Shown here one piece after another: positions 22,861 through 33,330 of a stretch of 64,000 nt of DNA (position 1 is the first letter of the stretch; each line of letters starts with the position of its first letter). Below the pieces are notes generated by a model. It worked only from the letters and a program-made list of their open reading frames with translations. It was not told the DNA's origin and made no database searches. Both the position numbers and the translations under genes were made by a program. The DNA comes from Rheum nobile. Its lineage: Eukaryota; Streptophyta; Magnoliopsida; Caryophyllales; Polygonaceae. Where the stretch lies: contig WOAB01000761.1 in NCBI GenBank assembly GCA_027886185.1, forward strand, positions 1,240,001 to 1,304,000, in the 5' to 3' direction.

Positions 22861-24456
22861 CGATATGGATTGAGGATTTGTGAGTAGTATGTCGAGCCAA
22901 CGACATTAACCAAGGCGATGCTCGGGAGGCAACCCGAGATTTGGTAGTTTATTTTCTTTCCCTTAGTCAATTTCTATTGTTTTTTTTTTAGTTTTTCCTT
23001 TCTGTGTTGAACTAACCTGCAGGAAACGGAAAAAAAAAAACGAATATGGTGTTCACGGCGCCCGCTGCGAAATTTACGGCGCCCGCCGTAAATGCTTCGT
23101 CAAGCAAGTTGGCTACGACCTAAAAACGGCGCCCGCCGCAATTACGGCGACCGCCGCACCCTTCACGGCGACCGCCGCACTTACTCAGGTAAAAAAAAAT
23201 TATTTAAAAAAAAATCGAAAAACAAATGGGCCCCGAAAAAACCTTAAACGGGAAGCAAAAGACGAAAATAAGATATCCCGAAAAGACCTTAAACGGGGAG
23301 AAAAAGTCAAAAAAAAAAAATACCCAGCTGTCCAGATTCTCCACGGAGAGGTACGCATCATGTTGCTAACGGAAGATTACATTCACCCTACTTTTACTTG
23401 GCAACGATGATGGTCCTGCAGTCGACAATTGGAGAGGAGGAATACCAGGGCCCAACCACGATGACATTTGGGCCCATTTTTGAAGGCCATGCAACCCCGT
23501 TCCCTTGATTGACCACTATTCACCAGAGTGGTTCCTTATGGTTGCATGGTAGGAGTTGATAGAGTTGAAGGCCGTGCAGCCCCGCATTGTTTGATTACCA
23601 CTACTCACCAGTGGTTTCTTATGGTTGCACGATAGATGAAGATAATGACGTTGATGCCAGACATCCAGGACATGAGCTTTTATGACTACACCGCCAGCGA
23701 CAAGGAAGTGTCCAAGCCAACTCGGCAACGTTGTGAGTTATTTTTTGCTTTTCCCTGTGCTTTATTCTTTTGTCTTTCATTACATTGAGGACAATGTAAT
23801 GTTTAAGCATGGGGTGAGGTTTTATACTTGCTACACTGCTGAGGAGAAAAATGAAAAAAAAAAATGAAAAGAGCCAAAAAAAATTTTTGAAAAAAGGCTA
23901 TCATAAAAATCATGGGATAGGTCGAAAACCCGAAAGGGCGACCTAGGCAATAAGCAGGTGGCTTGGACCAGCATTAGGCTGGGGTAATATGAGGTCAAGA
24001 GTGACGTGAGCTTATGTGAGTACATCTATTGGAAAAAGAAATGAGTGGCTTGGTGAAAACCCGAAAGGGCGCCTTGGCAAAATGAGTGAAAAATAAGAAG
24101 AGTGATTTTAGGATTTCTCACTATTCTTGGCGAGGCGTCATAAGAAGGGGAGACAAAGAAGGATTGTCGGGTAGGTCACTCTGGGAGACATAAGGAGCAA
24201 TAGATGGAGGCTAGGATTAGAGGTTACTCCCACTTTTGGATGTCCGGGGTTAAGCTTGGGGGAAGTACTCTGCTTGCCCCTTAAGCTTGTTGAGTTGTGG
24301 ATGTGTTGTGAATGAGATTGGTGCCAGGAGCTTGGCATGGGTTAGGTGACTCTTAGTTGGAGGATATGCTTCCTGAGACCTTGGATGCTACATTGGAGGA
24401 GTAGACTCTTTATTAGTTTACTCGAGGATGAGCAAAGGTCTAAGCATGAGGTGGTT
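22861..24456 (+). other. 3' non-coding region of internal A
   Basis: No coding ORF. It contains GTCGAGCCAACGACATTAAC and CTCGGGAGGCAACCCGAG near 22890-22940, a block typical of the region after the last Athila gene. Five palindromic 14-mers follow (23055-23178), then two AAACCCGAAAGGGCG repeats (near 23928 and 24058). The CATGAGGTGGTT purine-rich tract lies before LTR 2. Confidence 0.65.
23055..23178. repeat. Palindromic 14-mer cluster, non-coding, copy A
   Basis: Five copies of the same near-palindrome (ACGGCGMCCGCYGY) start at 23055, 23076, 23126, 23144 and 23165, outside any ORF. Spacings are 18-50 bases. Confidence 0.85.
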
Positions 24457-25870
24457 TGATAAGCACTACTTTGTAGGGCTTAAGTAAGAGTCATTAGAGG
24501 TTTTATTGGTGTCATTCGGGTAGATTTAGACACATTCATGTCCATGGCGTGTGGGGGCGAAGTTTGATAATTAATTAAAAGCCACATGATTGATGGGTTC
24601 GGAAGGAGGAAATTAGACCCATGAAGTGCCAACCCGTATTAAATGAAGAAGAAGCCCACGTACAAATAAAAGGGCTAAAGCCCAATTGAAGGTGTGGCCC
24701 ACGTGAAGACGCGTGAAGCAGCAGCAATTGAAGCGGAAGGCTGAAGAAATGGAATTGGTGACGTCATGGTGACATGGGCGAGCATGATTTGCTGCCTTGA
24801 AATTGATGTGCTGCTGCTTGCTTGTATTGGGCCGTGCGTGGGCTGAATTGGAGTTGGGCCGGTGATGCTTTGCTGGAGCAAAGTGCCAAACGAGGAGGCC
24901 GAGAGCAATTGCTGAACGCGAGATTCAAGGCCGAGATTGCGGGATTAATTTCCTTGCTTTTGTTTGTTTATTATTTTATTATTATTTTATTAATTCGTTT
25001 TAGGTTAATTTAGATTTTATTTCCTTTAGTATATTAGGGTAGAGAAAAGGCTTTTTGCCAATCTATCATCTAATCTATTATCAACTCTCTGAAACCCTAA
25101 TTCCCTTTTCTACGTTATGAAAAACTAAGCCTCCCTGGCTTAGTCAGACGCTGAAGCTTTCGTTTTGATTAAGTTGTGAGATTCTCGTTCCTAATCTATT
25201 GCATGGTTTTTATCTTTCTCTTGCTTAAGTTGCTTATGATTGATATTGATAATCTCTATTTGGACGCATCTAGGGTTTGTTGTTATTGATTGATTGCTAG
25301 ATCTAGATTGTTACTGGTTGAGCATATCTATTTCAGAGTAGCAATTGCATCGTACTAGTATCTGGTTGTGCTAGTCTTATGCAGAAGAGAATTGATTTAC
25401 ATTCTAGGATAAAAGCTGGTTGTTTTATGCTAGAATTGTATCCAACTATATTCATATCCGTAAGGCTGCTGTTAAACTGAATCTTGATAGTTTCAGGGTT
25501 GTTTAATTAGTTAGTGCTAATAGTATCTGGTTGTGCTATTAGTTATATCTGAAAAGGAATTGGAATCACCATTGCATGAGATTTTGAATGAGTATCTATG
25601 ATCAACTTGTCATACGAATAGTGGATGTTGTTTGACTGAGTGTTTTTCCCATTACTGATTTCACAACTCTTTCGCTTGTTTACCTTTGCATGCTTAGGTT
25701 ACTAAAACTCACAAAACCCACTTTGGTTACTTTGCTTTGACACATAATTTGCATATTAAGATAGAATTCGCCTCCCTATGGATTCGACCTGTACTTACCT
25801 AGGACTACGGTTTAGGGTTTGTTTGGATATTTTGCATAGCAGTTTTTAGAACGACAAAAACCTGTTATCA
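24457..25870 (+). repeat. Athila-like LTR 2 (central, divergent U3)
   Basis: 1414 bp with the same termini as LTRs 1 and 3. From about 24590 to 24930 the U3 sequence does not align base-for-base with the other two, while R/U5 is closely similar. Confidence 0.9.
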
Positions 25871-25873
25871 AAT

Positions 25874-25891
25874 TGGCGCCGTTGCCGGGGA
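25874..25891 (+). promoter_or_regulatory. Athila-type primer binding site, copy B
   Basis: TGGCGCCGTTGCCGGGGA follows LTR 2. It is the canonical Athila-lineage primer site. Confidence 0.88.
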
Positions 25892-25933
25892 GGCAATAAT
25901 CTATTTTGTGTGTGTAATTTGTGTGCCAATCTT

Positions 25934-25961
25934 GGTGTGAACCTATCTTATGGTTCACACC
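25934..25961 (+). other. Leader hairpin, copy B
   Basis: A 10-bp perfect stem GGTGTGAACC/GGTTCACACC surrounds an 8-base loop. It covaries at one pair with copy A. Confidence 0.6.
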
Positions 25962-28704
25962 TGTGTTACTAATAATCTACCTCTAGTTTTTGATCCAGAA
26001 ATCGAAAGAACTTTTCTTCAGGCTCACATGGATGTGAATTTGCTACTTCAGGAAACTGATACGATGGCTGATCGTGTTACTCTTGAGTCCTTGACGGCTC
26101 CTAACTTAGACCAACCAACTCGTGCTGTGCAATTCCCCGCTCTTGGTGAAGGAGTCAAATTTGAGCTTAAGACAGGAGTAGTCCACTTACTCCCGAAATT
26201 CAATGGAACCCCGCTTGAGGACCCTATTCAACACTTGGATGAGTTCCTTGAGGTCTGCACCAGCATGCGACCATCTGAGATTACTGAGGACCAGATGAGG
26301 TTGAGAACCTTTTCCTTTTCTCTGAAGGAATCGGCTAAAGACTGGTATCATTCTTTACCGCCAAGGAGCATCACTACTTGGGTGAACTTAAAGAAGGTGT
26401 TTCTTGACAAATACTTTCCCGCGATCAAATCTAATCAGCTCAAGAAGAAGATCTGCAACATAGAGCAGCTGTCCAACGAGTCTCTTTACGAATACTATGA
26501 ACGCTTCAAGAAGCTAGTGAAGAGTTGCCCCTACCATGGGTACGAAAAGCATGATCTTATTCTTTATCTGCATGGAGGACTCCGTGAAGATGATCGTCGG
26601 ATGGTGAATTCTTCATGTGGCGGAAACATTTTGAAGAGGACTTATGAAGAAGCTCTGGAGATATTTGCTACACTGGCTGATGACTCCAGGCAATACAGTG
26701 GGAGAGGTTCACAAAGCTTGGTTGTTGCTGGTTCTTAGTCGAAAATTGATCAAGCTGACTTTGATGTGCTGAGAGAGGAGGTTAGGCGTCTGAAGCTGAA
26801 AGGTACGCCTCAGCAGGTTAAGGCATGCGAGATCTGTCATGACGACCTACACCCTACTGACTCGTGCCCTATGTTGCAAGAGGAAGTGAATGCAGTAGGA
26901 GGATATCAGCAGAGGCCCAGGAATGATCCTTACTCTAGTACATACAATCCTGGCTGGAGGGACCATCCCAACTTCAGATGGAGAGACCCGGAATAGAATC
27001 AAGGCCAAGCGCAACAACAGGGTAACCCTCCACAACCTAGGCAACCCTATATGCCGAGACCGCAAGGGCAGAGCTCGAATCCTTCATCATCCATGGAGGA
27101 TATGATGAAGATGCTGATGCAGAGCAACGTGAACCTTAATGAGAGTGTTACCAACGTGAACCTTAATGTTGCTAAGTTGACCAAGAGCCACATACAGTTC
27201 CAGGAAAGTACACAAGCTAGCATTCAGAACCTGGAGAGGCAATTTGGTCAGATTTCTCAAGTGGTAAATAAACGGGATGCAAAGGATTCCGGTAAACTCC
27301 CGTCTCAAACCGAAGTGAACCCGAATATTCGGAATGTCAGTGCTGTGACTTTGAGAAGTGGGAAGAATCTTGAGGAAGATAGGTCTGAGGGCAACGAAGA
27401 AGAAAGTGCAGATTTAGAGCAGAACAGCGACAGCCGTGAAGACCACGGCGACCACCGTGAAAACGGCGACCGCCGCGAGACACACGGCGACCGCCGTAAA
27501 ATGGAGGCTGCTCTCGACCTGGAAGAAAAGAATAACAACGACTGCCGCAAAAATTACGACGACCGCCGTGACGGTGATAATTTTCTCGGAAATCATGAGA
27601 ACGAAAACGGCGATCGCCGCAACACACACGGCGCCCGCCGCCCCTCCGATTGCGAAGTTGAAGCTGAGAAGGAGTATGTTTGAGATGTTCAGAAACGTAG
27701 AGGTCAACATTCCTCTCCTAAATTTGATCAAGTCTGTCCCTCGTTATGCCAAGTTCTTGAAGCAGATGTGCACCACAAAGAGGAATCAAGATCGAAACAG
27801 CAAGAAGAAGGTGAAGGTAAGCGAGCATGTATCGGCGATTTTTCAGAAGCGCTTACCAAAGAAATGTGGCGACCCAGGTATGTTCACCATCCCAGTCACT
27901 ATTGGAGGTACCAAGTTTCCCAAAGCTATGTTAGATTTGGGTGCTTCCATTAATGTTTTACCTTCATCTCTTTGTGATTCCCTACATTTAGGACCCATGC
28001 ATGCGACCAAAATTTCCATTCAGCTAGCTTATAGATCTAGTGTGCGGCCTATAGGGATAGTGGAGGATGTTTTGGTTAGGGTTGGTGATCTTACTTTTCC
28101 TGCTGATTTCTATGTGCTTGATATGGAATATGATATGCATGTAGCCCCTATCCTATTAGGAAGACCCTTCTTGAAAACTGCAAACACCAAGATTAATGTG
28201 AGTACTGGTTCCTTGACTATGGAATTTGATGGCCAAACCATTAATTATAATACCTATAAAGCCATGAAATTCCCTTCTGATGGTCATTCTTTGTGTGCAA
28301 TTGATGTACTTGAGCCTGTGGTGTAAGATGTTTTTGATGAGGACCACCTAGATGACACACCACCTATTGTTGATTCTAGCTTGGATATTGCTATATCTAC
28401 TGACTTATAGGAAGATGTTGATGAGTGGGACGCTTGCTATAAGCTCCCTCCGGAGCTTCCAGGTAAATCACCTTTGCTGCTAACTCCGAGCGAGAGGCTC
28501 GTTCCATATTTGGTGCAGGTCCCTGAAGTCAAGGCTAAACACCCCCCTGATCGATCTAAGCATGGGGTAGATGCGACTAAGAAGGTCAAGATGGAGAAGC
28601 CGTTGAAGAAGAAGCATGGTCTAAGGTTCAAACCTTTCCATGACTGGTTCAGAAAGGAGGTATGGATTAAGAAGGTTCCCAAGGAACCTGACGATATGGA
28701 TTGA
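25950..28704 (+). pseudogene. Athila-like gag-protease gene, full gag but broken
   Basis: The gag core is present, with FNGTPLEDPIQHLDEFLEVC, KDWYHSLPPRSITTW and the YYERFKKLVKSCPYHG segment. It is followed by a cysteine-containing CEICHDDLHPTDSC stretch, the Asn-rich heptads and the HGDRR region. The frame carries TAG at 26736-26738 and 26994-26996. A deletion at about 27674 (relative to copy A) shifts it one base. In the new frame the protease (LDLGASINVLP) continues to TAA at 28324-28326. A further TAG lies near 28408, then the conserved tail ending DDMD. All four stops can arise from glutamine codons by C-to-T. The true start is uncertain; ATG 26031 is a plausible alternative to 25950. 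Confidence 0.85.
27449..27640. repeat. Palindromic 14-mer cluster, coding, copy B
   Basis: Seven positions hold the ACGGCGACCGCCGT family within the gag frame, several with substitutions (for example ACGACTGCCGC and ACGACGACCGCCGT). They are more degenerate than in copy A. Confidence 0.8.
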
Positions 28705-30116
28705 GGTTGTTCGAGTAGTATGTCGAGCCAACGACATTAACCAAGGCGCTGCTCGGGAGGCAACCCGAGATTTGGTAGTTTATTTTCTTTCCCTTAGTCA
28801 ATTTCTATTGTTTTTCTTTTAGTTTTTCCTTTTTGTGTTGAACTAACCTGTAGGAAACAGGAAAAAAAAAAAAAAACGAAAATGGTGTTCACGGCGCCTG
28901 CTGCGAAATTTACGGCGTCCGCCGTAAATGCCCCACCAAGCAAGTGGGCTACGACCTGAAAACGGCGACCGCCGTTTAATTACGGCACCCGCCGCAATTA
29001 CGGCGACCGCCGCACCCTTTACGGCGACCGCCGCACTTTCTCAGGTAAAAAAAAAAGTTTTACCGAAGACCAGCTATCCAGAGTTTCCCATGGAGAAGGT
29101 ACGCATCATGTTGTCAAGGAGGATACATTGCCCTACACTTGATTTGGCAACGATGATGGCCCTACAATTGACAGCTGAGGAGGAGGAACACTAGGGCCCA
29201 CACCACGATCACATCTGGGCCCCATTTTTGTGTTCGTTGAAGGCCGTGCAACCCCGCCATCCCCGCCATACCACTATTCACCGTAGTGGTTCCCTATGGT
29301 TGCACGGTATATGAAGGTTATAGCGTTGATGCCAGACATCCTGGATAGGAGCTTTTATGACTACACCGCCAGCAACAAGGAAGTGTCTAAGCCAACTCGG
29401 CAACGTTGTGAGTTATTTTTTGCTTTTCCTTGTGCTTTATTCTTTTGTCTTTCATTACATTGAGGACAATGCAATGTTTAAGCATGGGGTGGGGTTTTAT
29501 ACTTGCTACGCTGTTGAGGAGAAAAATATAAAGAGAAAAGAGCCAAAAATTTGAAAAAAGGCTATCATTGAAATCCTGGGATAGGTCGAAAACCCGAAAG
29601 GGCGGCCTAGGCAATAAGCATGTGGCTTGGACCAGCATTAGGCTGGGGTAATATGAGGTCAAGAGTGACGTGAGCTTATGTGAGCACATCTATTGGAAAA
29701 TGAAATGAGTGGCTTGGTGAAAACCCGAAAGGGCGCCTTGGCAAAATGAGCGAAAAGAAGAAGAGTGATTTTAGGATTTCTCATTATTCTTGGCGAGGCG
29801 TCATAAGAAGAGGAGTCAAAGAAGGATTGTCGGGTAGGTCACTCTGGGAGACATAAGGAGTAATAGATGGAGGCTAGGATTAGAGGTTACTCACACTATT
29901 GGATGTCCGGGTTAGCTTGGGGGAAGTATTCTGCTTGTCCCTTAAGCTGTTGAGTTGTGGATGTGTTGTGAATGAGATTGGTGCCAGGAGTTTGGCATGG
30001 GTTAGGTGACTCTTAGTTGGAAGATATGCTTCCTGAGACCTTGGATGCTGCATTGGAGGAGTAGGCTCTTTATTAGTTTACTCGAGGACGAGCAAAGGTC
30101 TAAGCATGGGGTGGTT
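28705..30116 (+). other. 3' non-coding region of internal B
   Basis: Same layout as internal A: GGGAGGCAACCCGAG block, palindromic 14-mers (28889-29033), two AAACCCGAAAGGGCG repeats near 29590 and 29721, and a CATGGGGTGGTT tract before LTR 3. No coding ORF. Confidence 0.65.
28889..29033. repeat. Palindromic 14-mer cluster, non-coding, copy B
   Basis: Six copies of the ACGGCGNCCGCCGY family outside any ORF, in the same order as in internal A but with one extra unit. Confidence 0.82.
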
Positions 30117-31504
30117 TGATAAGTACTACTTTGTAGGGCTTAAGTAAGAGTCATTAGAGGTTTTATTGGTGGCATTCGGGTATATTTAGACACATTCATG
30201 TGCATGGCGTGTGGGGGCGAAGTTTGGTAATTAATTAAATGCCACGTGATTGATGGGCCGAATTGGATGAAATAAAGGCCCACGTGAAGAGGAAAAAGCC
30301 CAATTGAGAAAAGCCCAAGTGAAGAACTCCTCCCGTGTGGCGTGAAGTGAAGTTGGAGCCCACATGAAATGCCGAAGAATTGGAGCTGGAGATTTGAAGC
30401 AGCAGGAGGTGACGTCACAACGACGTCAGCGAAGATGATTTGCTGGAGTGGGCCATTGCTGCTTGAATTGGATGGGACGCGCGTTGCTGATGCTGAACGA
30501 GGTGGGCCGCCCGCTGAGCTCCGTGGATTGGAGGCCGAGTGCTGGATGAGCCGAGCGAGAGAATTGCGGGATTAATTCCCATTCTCGTTTGTTATTATTA
30601 TTATTATTATATTATTATTTTATTAATTCGTTTTAGGTTAATTTAGATTTTTTTCCTTTAGTATTTTAGGGTAGAGAAAAGGCTTGTTGGCCAATCTTGA
30701 ATTAATCTTCGTTTTTCTCTGAAACCCTAATTTCTTTCTACGTACTTACTATGAAGAACTAAGCCTCCCTGGCTTAGTCAGACGCTGAAGCTTTCGTTTC
30801 GATAAAGTTGTGAGATTCTCGTTCTTAATCTATTGCATGGTTTTTATCTTTCTCTTGTTTAAGTTGCTTATGATTGATATTGATAATCTCTATTTGGACG
30901 CAACTAGGGTTTATTGGTATTGATTGATTGCTAGATTTAGATTGTTACTGGTTGAGCATATCTATTTCAGAGTAGCAACTGCATCGTACTAGTATCTGGT
31001 TGTGCTAGTCTTATGCAGAAGAGAATTGATTTATATTCTAGGATAAAAGCTGGTTGTTTTATGCTAGAATTGTATCCAACTATATTCATATCCGTAAAGC
31101 TACTGTTAAACTGAATCTTGATAGTTTCAGGGTTGTTTAATTAGTTAGTGCTAATAGTATCTGGTTGTGCTATTAGTTATATCTGAAAAGGAATTGGAAT
31201 TTCCATTACATGAGATTTTGAATGAGTATCTATGATCAACTTGTCATACGAATAGTGGATGTTGTTTGACATAGTGCTTTTCCCATCACTGATTTCAAAA
31301 CTCTTTCGCTTGTTTACTTTTGCATGCTTAATTACTTAAACAAACAAAACCCCCCTTTGGTTACGTTTGATTGGCATACGAATTGCATATTTAGATAGAA
31401 TTTGCCTCCCTGTGGATTCGACCTTTACTTACCTAGGACTACGGTTTAGGGTTTGTTTGGATATTTTGCATAGCAGTTTTTAGAACGACAAAAACCTATT
31501 ATCA
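30117..31504 (+). repeat. Athila-like LTR 3
   Basis: 1388 bp. It matches LTR 1 closely, including the CCCGTGTGGCGTGAAGTGAAG block that LTR 2 lacks. It ends CCTATTATCA, then GGTGC. Confidence 0.92.
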
Positions 31505-31700
31505 GGTGCCAACGAGAGGTGTGGAGGAGGCGATCGAGCGGCGCCAATGAGCGAGTGATGTGTGGAGGAGGCGATCGAGCGGTGCCAACGAGCGAGTGAG
31601 GTGTGGAGGAGGCGATCGAGCGGCGCCAACGAGCGAGCGAGGTGTGGAGGAGGCGATCGAGCGGCGCCAACGAGTGAGCGAGGTGTGGAGGAGGCGCTGG
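31505..31700. repeat. 41-bp minisatellite, about 4.5 units
   Basis: Units of about 41 bp read GGCGCCAACGAGCGAGCGAG followed by GTGTGGAGGAGGCGATCGAGC. The Athila composite inserted into the first unit: the partner CCAACGAGCGGCGC lies just left of LTR 1. Several ORFs here are repeat artefacts. Confidence 0.9.
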
Positions 31701-31863
31701 AAAGGGAATGAAAAGTCGTGAAGTTGGTGAGGAAACAGATCGAAGATTGTTTACAGATTCCTCCTCAATGAAAACCCTAAAAAAATGCCACCAAATGGCC
31801 TATGATGTAAACGGGCTTTGTATCCGTTTGTTTTGGCCCATTTGGAGCTAAACAAACGGGCCC

Positions 31864-31895
31864 TCAGAGATGATAAAGCTTGCTCAGCACATCCA
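31864..31895 (-). pseudogene. RBP45/47-like RRM3 exon, upstream half
   Basis: After the acceptor TTGTGCTGTAG the minus strand encodes the GCAEQALSS part of RRM3. It stops at the Harbinger-like insertion and resumes at 18882. Confidence 0.85.
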
Positions 31896-32006
31896 CTACA
31901 GCACAAAACACAGTCAAAAGATATTAATCAACCACAAGATCACATCCAAATATCATCAGCCATCACGAATAAGCAAATATACTATTAAGACGTAAGATAA
32001 ACTCAC

Positions 32007-32137
32007 CGATTAGCAAACTATACAAATCCACACCGCTTCCCTACATGTATTTTCACATGAACTAACTCACCAAACTGGCTAAAGACTTGCCTTAACTGAT
32101 CATCTGATATGTTTGGGTATAGACCACCAACAAAAAT
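32007..32137 (-). pseudogene. RBP45/47-like RRM3 exon with RNP motif
   Basis: Encodes IFVGGLYPNISDDQLRQVF, the RNP2-containing start of RRM3, and KRCGFV, the RNP1 end. TAG at 32018-32020 replaces the glutamine that normally follows GFV in this family. It ends AATCG|GTGAGT. Confidence 0.85.
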
Positions 32138-32215
32138 CTGCAGAAGGGCCCCATTACGCTGGTTACTAAGAAGAGAATATATTATTGTAAGAAAATAAGT
32201 GCATATTACCCACAC

Positions 32216-32269
32216 TAGTGTTATTCGGATCATTTTCACCAAGATTGTCTTGTGTACTTTGGTAGGGAA
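32216..32269 (-). pseudogene. RBP45/47-like linker exon before RRM3
   Basis: After CTCTGCAG the minus strand reads PYQSTQDNLGENDPNNT, like the linker before RRM3. The donor (ACTA|GTGTGG) does not join in phase to the next exon, so the exact boundary or the phase has decayed. Confidence 0.55.
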
Positions 32270-32668
32270 CTGCAGAGCATAGGAAAGAAAAAGGGATGAT
32301 GAAGTCAAACCAATAATACATAGTTACTCCAGGCCAACACATGATTTTTATGATATACAAACCAGAAAAAGGGACAGAAATGATCCTCATCAATCCTTCT
32401 ACCCTTTGTTCTCTATATTTGTGGGTTAGAAGAAAATGCACAAGCCATCAACATAGACCGTGAACCAAACGTTGAATTCAAATCAATTTCAGAATTGTTT
32501 CTCCTCAATTACTAAATTCGATCGAAAGCAATTCAAACCACAATAACAACCAACATTAACCAAAGCAAACCACAAACTCATAAGTGAAAAATACGAAGAA
32601 AAAAACCCACGTCATACTGAAACCTTAATCCCCTAATTACAAATTTCAAACAAGAAAGCAAGAGAGAC

Positions 32669-33020
32669 TTGAAGATTGTTCTGCTTGATGTGGGCGCAGA
32701 TGAGTTTAAGGGCTTCCGTGCGAGAAATCTCCGGCACACCAATCAATCTCCGGCACACCAATCTGATTCTCAAGCAAACGAAATGGAATCTTGTACAAGC
32801 TTAAGCTGAGAGATTGTAGTGAGGGTTAAGTTCGGATTTGGGGATGAAAATGGCGACGATTCCATTCTGTTTCCTGCGCCAGGGAATTTTTCCTCCAGAT
32901 AAGTTGTACAGGGGTTGAGCTTTTCTTGAGTTTTAGCTTGATCAGAATCGTAGTGAGGGTGGTCAAGAATCGGATTTGGGGGCAGCAATCTGGACGAGGT
33001 CTCGAGCTAGGATTTTCCAT
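32669..33020 (-). pseudogene. SWIB/MDM2-domain gene fragment
   Basis: On the minus strand, VPEISRTEALKLICAHIKQN followed by NLQ matches the middle helix of plant SWIB-domain (chromatin/organelle nucleoid) proteins. A splice-like break comes at the point where SWIB genes often have an intron. A 19-bp tandem duplication (CCGGAGATTGATTGGTGTG, 32736-32775 region) shifts the frame just upstream. The leader to about 33020 carries an ATG, but it is not in frame. Only the first exon is present. It lies upstream of the RBP45/47 pieces on the same strand, giving a possible chimera. Confidence 0.6.
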
Positions 33021-33330
33021 CTGTGGTGTTTGTGAGGAGAAGCTTAAACCTGTTATTAATTGTTAAGTGTAATTATCACCCACTAAAAGTAGAATTTTCA
33101 CCAAAAGAAAAGGTAAAAAGAATATGAATTTTTTCTTTTCTCATTTTACAAATCTGTACTTTTTATTACACTTTGGTATTTTTACAATACTTTTAAAAAT
33201 ATGATATTTTTGCAAAAAACTATTGGAAATCTGATAGTTTTTGCAATTCCGCCTATTTAGTGCATAGTACATTGATTGTCATTTCTACCACCATTTGACA
33301 TACAATTTTCATATATATATTGTTATAGTA
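33021..33330. other. AT-rich DNA, nothing recognised
   Basis: No ORF, repeat or structured element stands out. It ends in a short (TA)n run just before the Helitron terminus. Confidence 0.5.

Larger units (their letters stand above)
19484..31504 (+). mobile_element. Three-LTR Athila-like composite, gag-protease only
   Basis: The order is LTR (19484-20861), internal A, LTR (24457-25870), internal B, LTR (30117-31504). Flanks are GGCGC (19479-19483) and GGTGC (31505-31509), a one-mismatch duplication. Primer sites match the TGGCGCCGTTGCCGGGG type used by Athila-like elements. Both internal regions carry gag-protease sequence but no RT, RNase H or integrase, so this is a non-autonomous family (comparable to the TR-GAG type). 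The outer LTRs resemble each other more than the middle LTR, whose U3 differs strongly near 24590-24930. This points to recombination between subfamilies. Confidence 0.85.
18883..31863. mobile_element. PIF/Harbinger-like DNA element hosting the Athila composite
   Basis: The left end reads GGGGGCGTTTGGTTTG and the right end is the inverse of GGGCCCGTTTGTTTAG, a short imperfect terminal inverted repeat. A 3-bp duplication TCA flanks it (18880-18882 and 31864-31866). The flanks rejoin into a continuous RBP45/47 exon, which fixes both ends independently. Without the nested retroelement the DNA element is only about 1 kb, with no transposase, so it was a non-autonomous, MITE-like copy. The superfamily call rests on the TIR style and 3-bp TSD; TCA is not the canonical TWA. 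Confidence 0.75.
13293..32269 (-). pseudogene. RBP45/47-type RNA-binding protein gene, broken by transposons
   Basis: Five pieces on the minus strand resemble the third RRM and Gly/Tyr/Gln-rich tail of plant RBP45/RBP47 poly(U)/poly(A)-binding proteins. In gene order: 32216-32269 (linker ending GENDPNN), 32007-32137 (IFVGGLYPNISDDQLRQVF...KRCGFV), 31864-31895 joined to 18815-18882 (CAEQALSSLNGTQIGGHTV), 18494-18675 (tail, YFGGSPGYGNYQQPHQ), and a last exon at about 13293-13586 opening with the stop. Splice junctions are mostly GT-AG and in phase. It is dead: TAG at 32018-32020 in RRM3, a one-base frameshift after QWNG in the tail, TAA before DPNMYFGG, a Harbinger-like insertion inside an exon and a copia insertion in the last intron. 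RRM1 and RRM2 were not found. Introns are retained, so it is not a processed copy. Confidence 0.82.
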
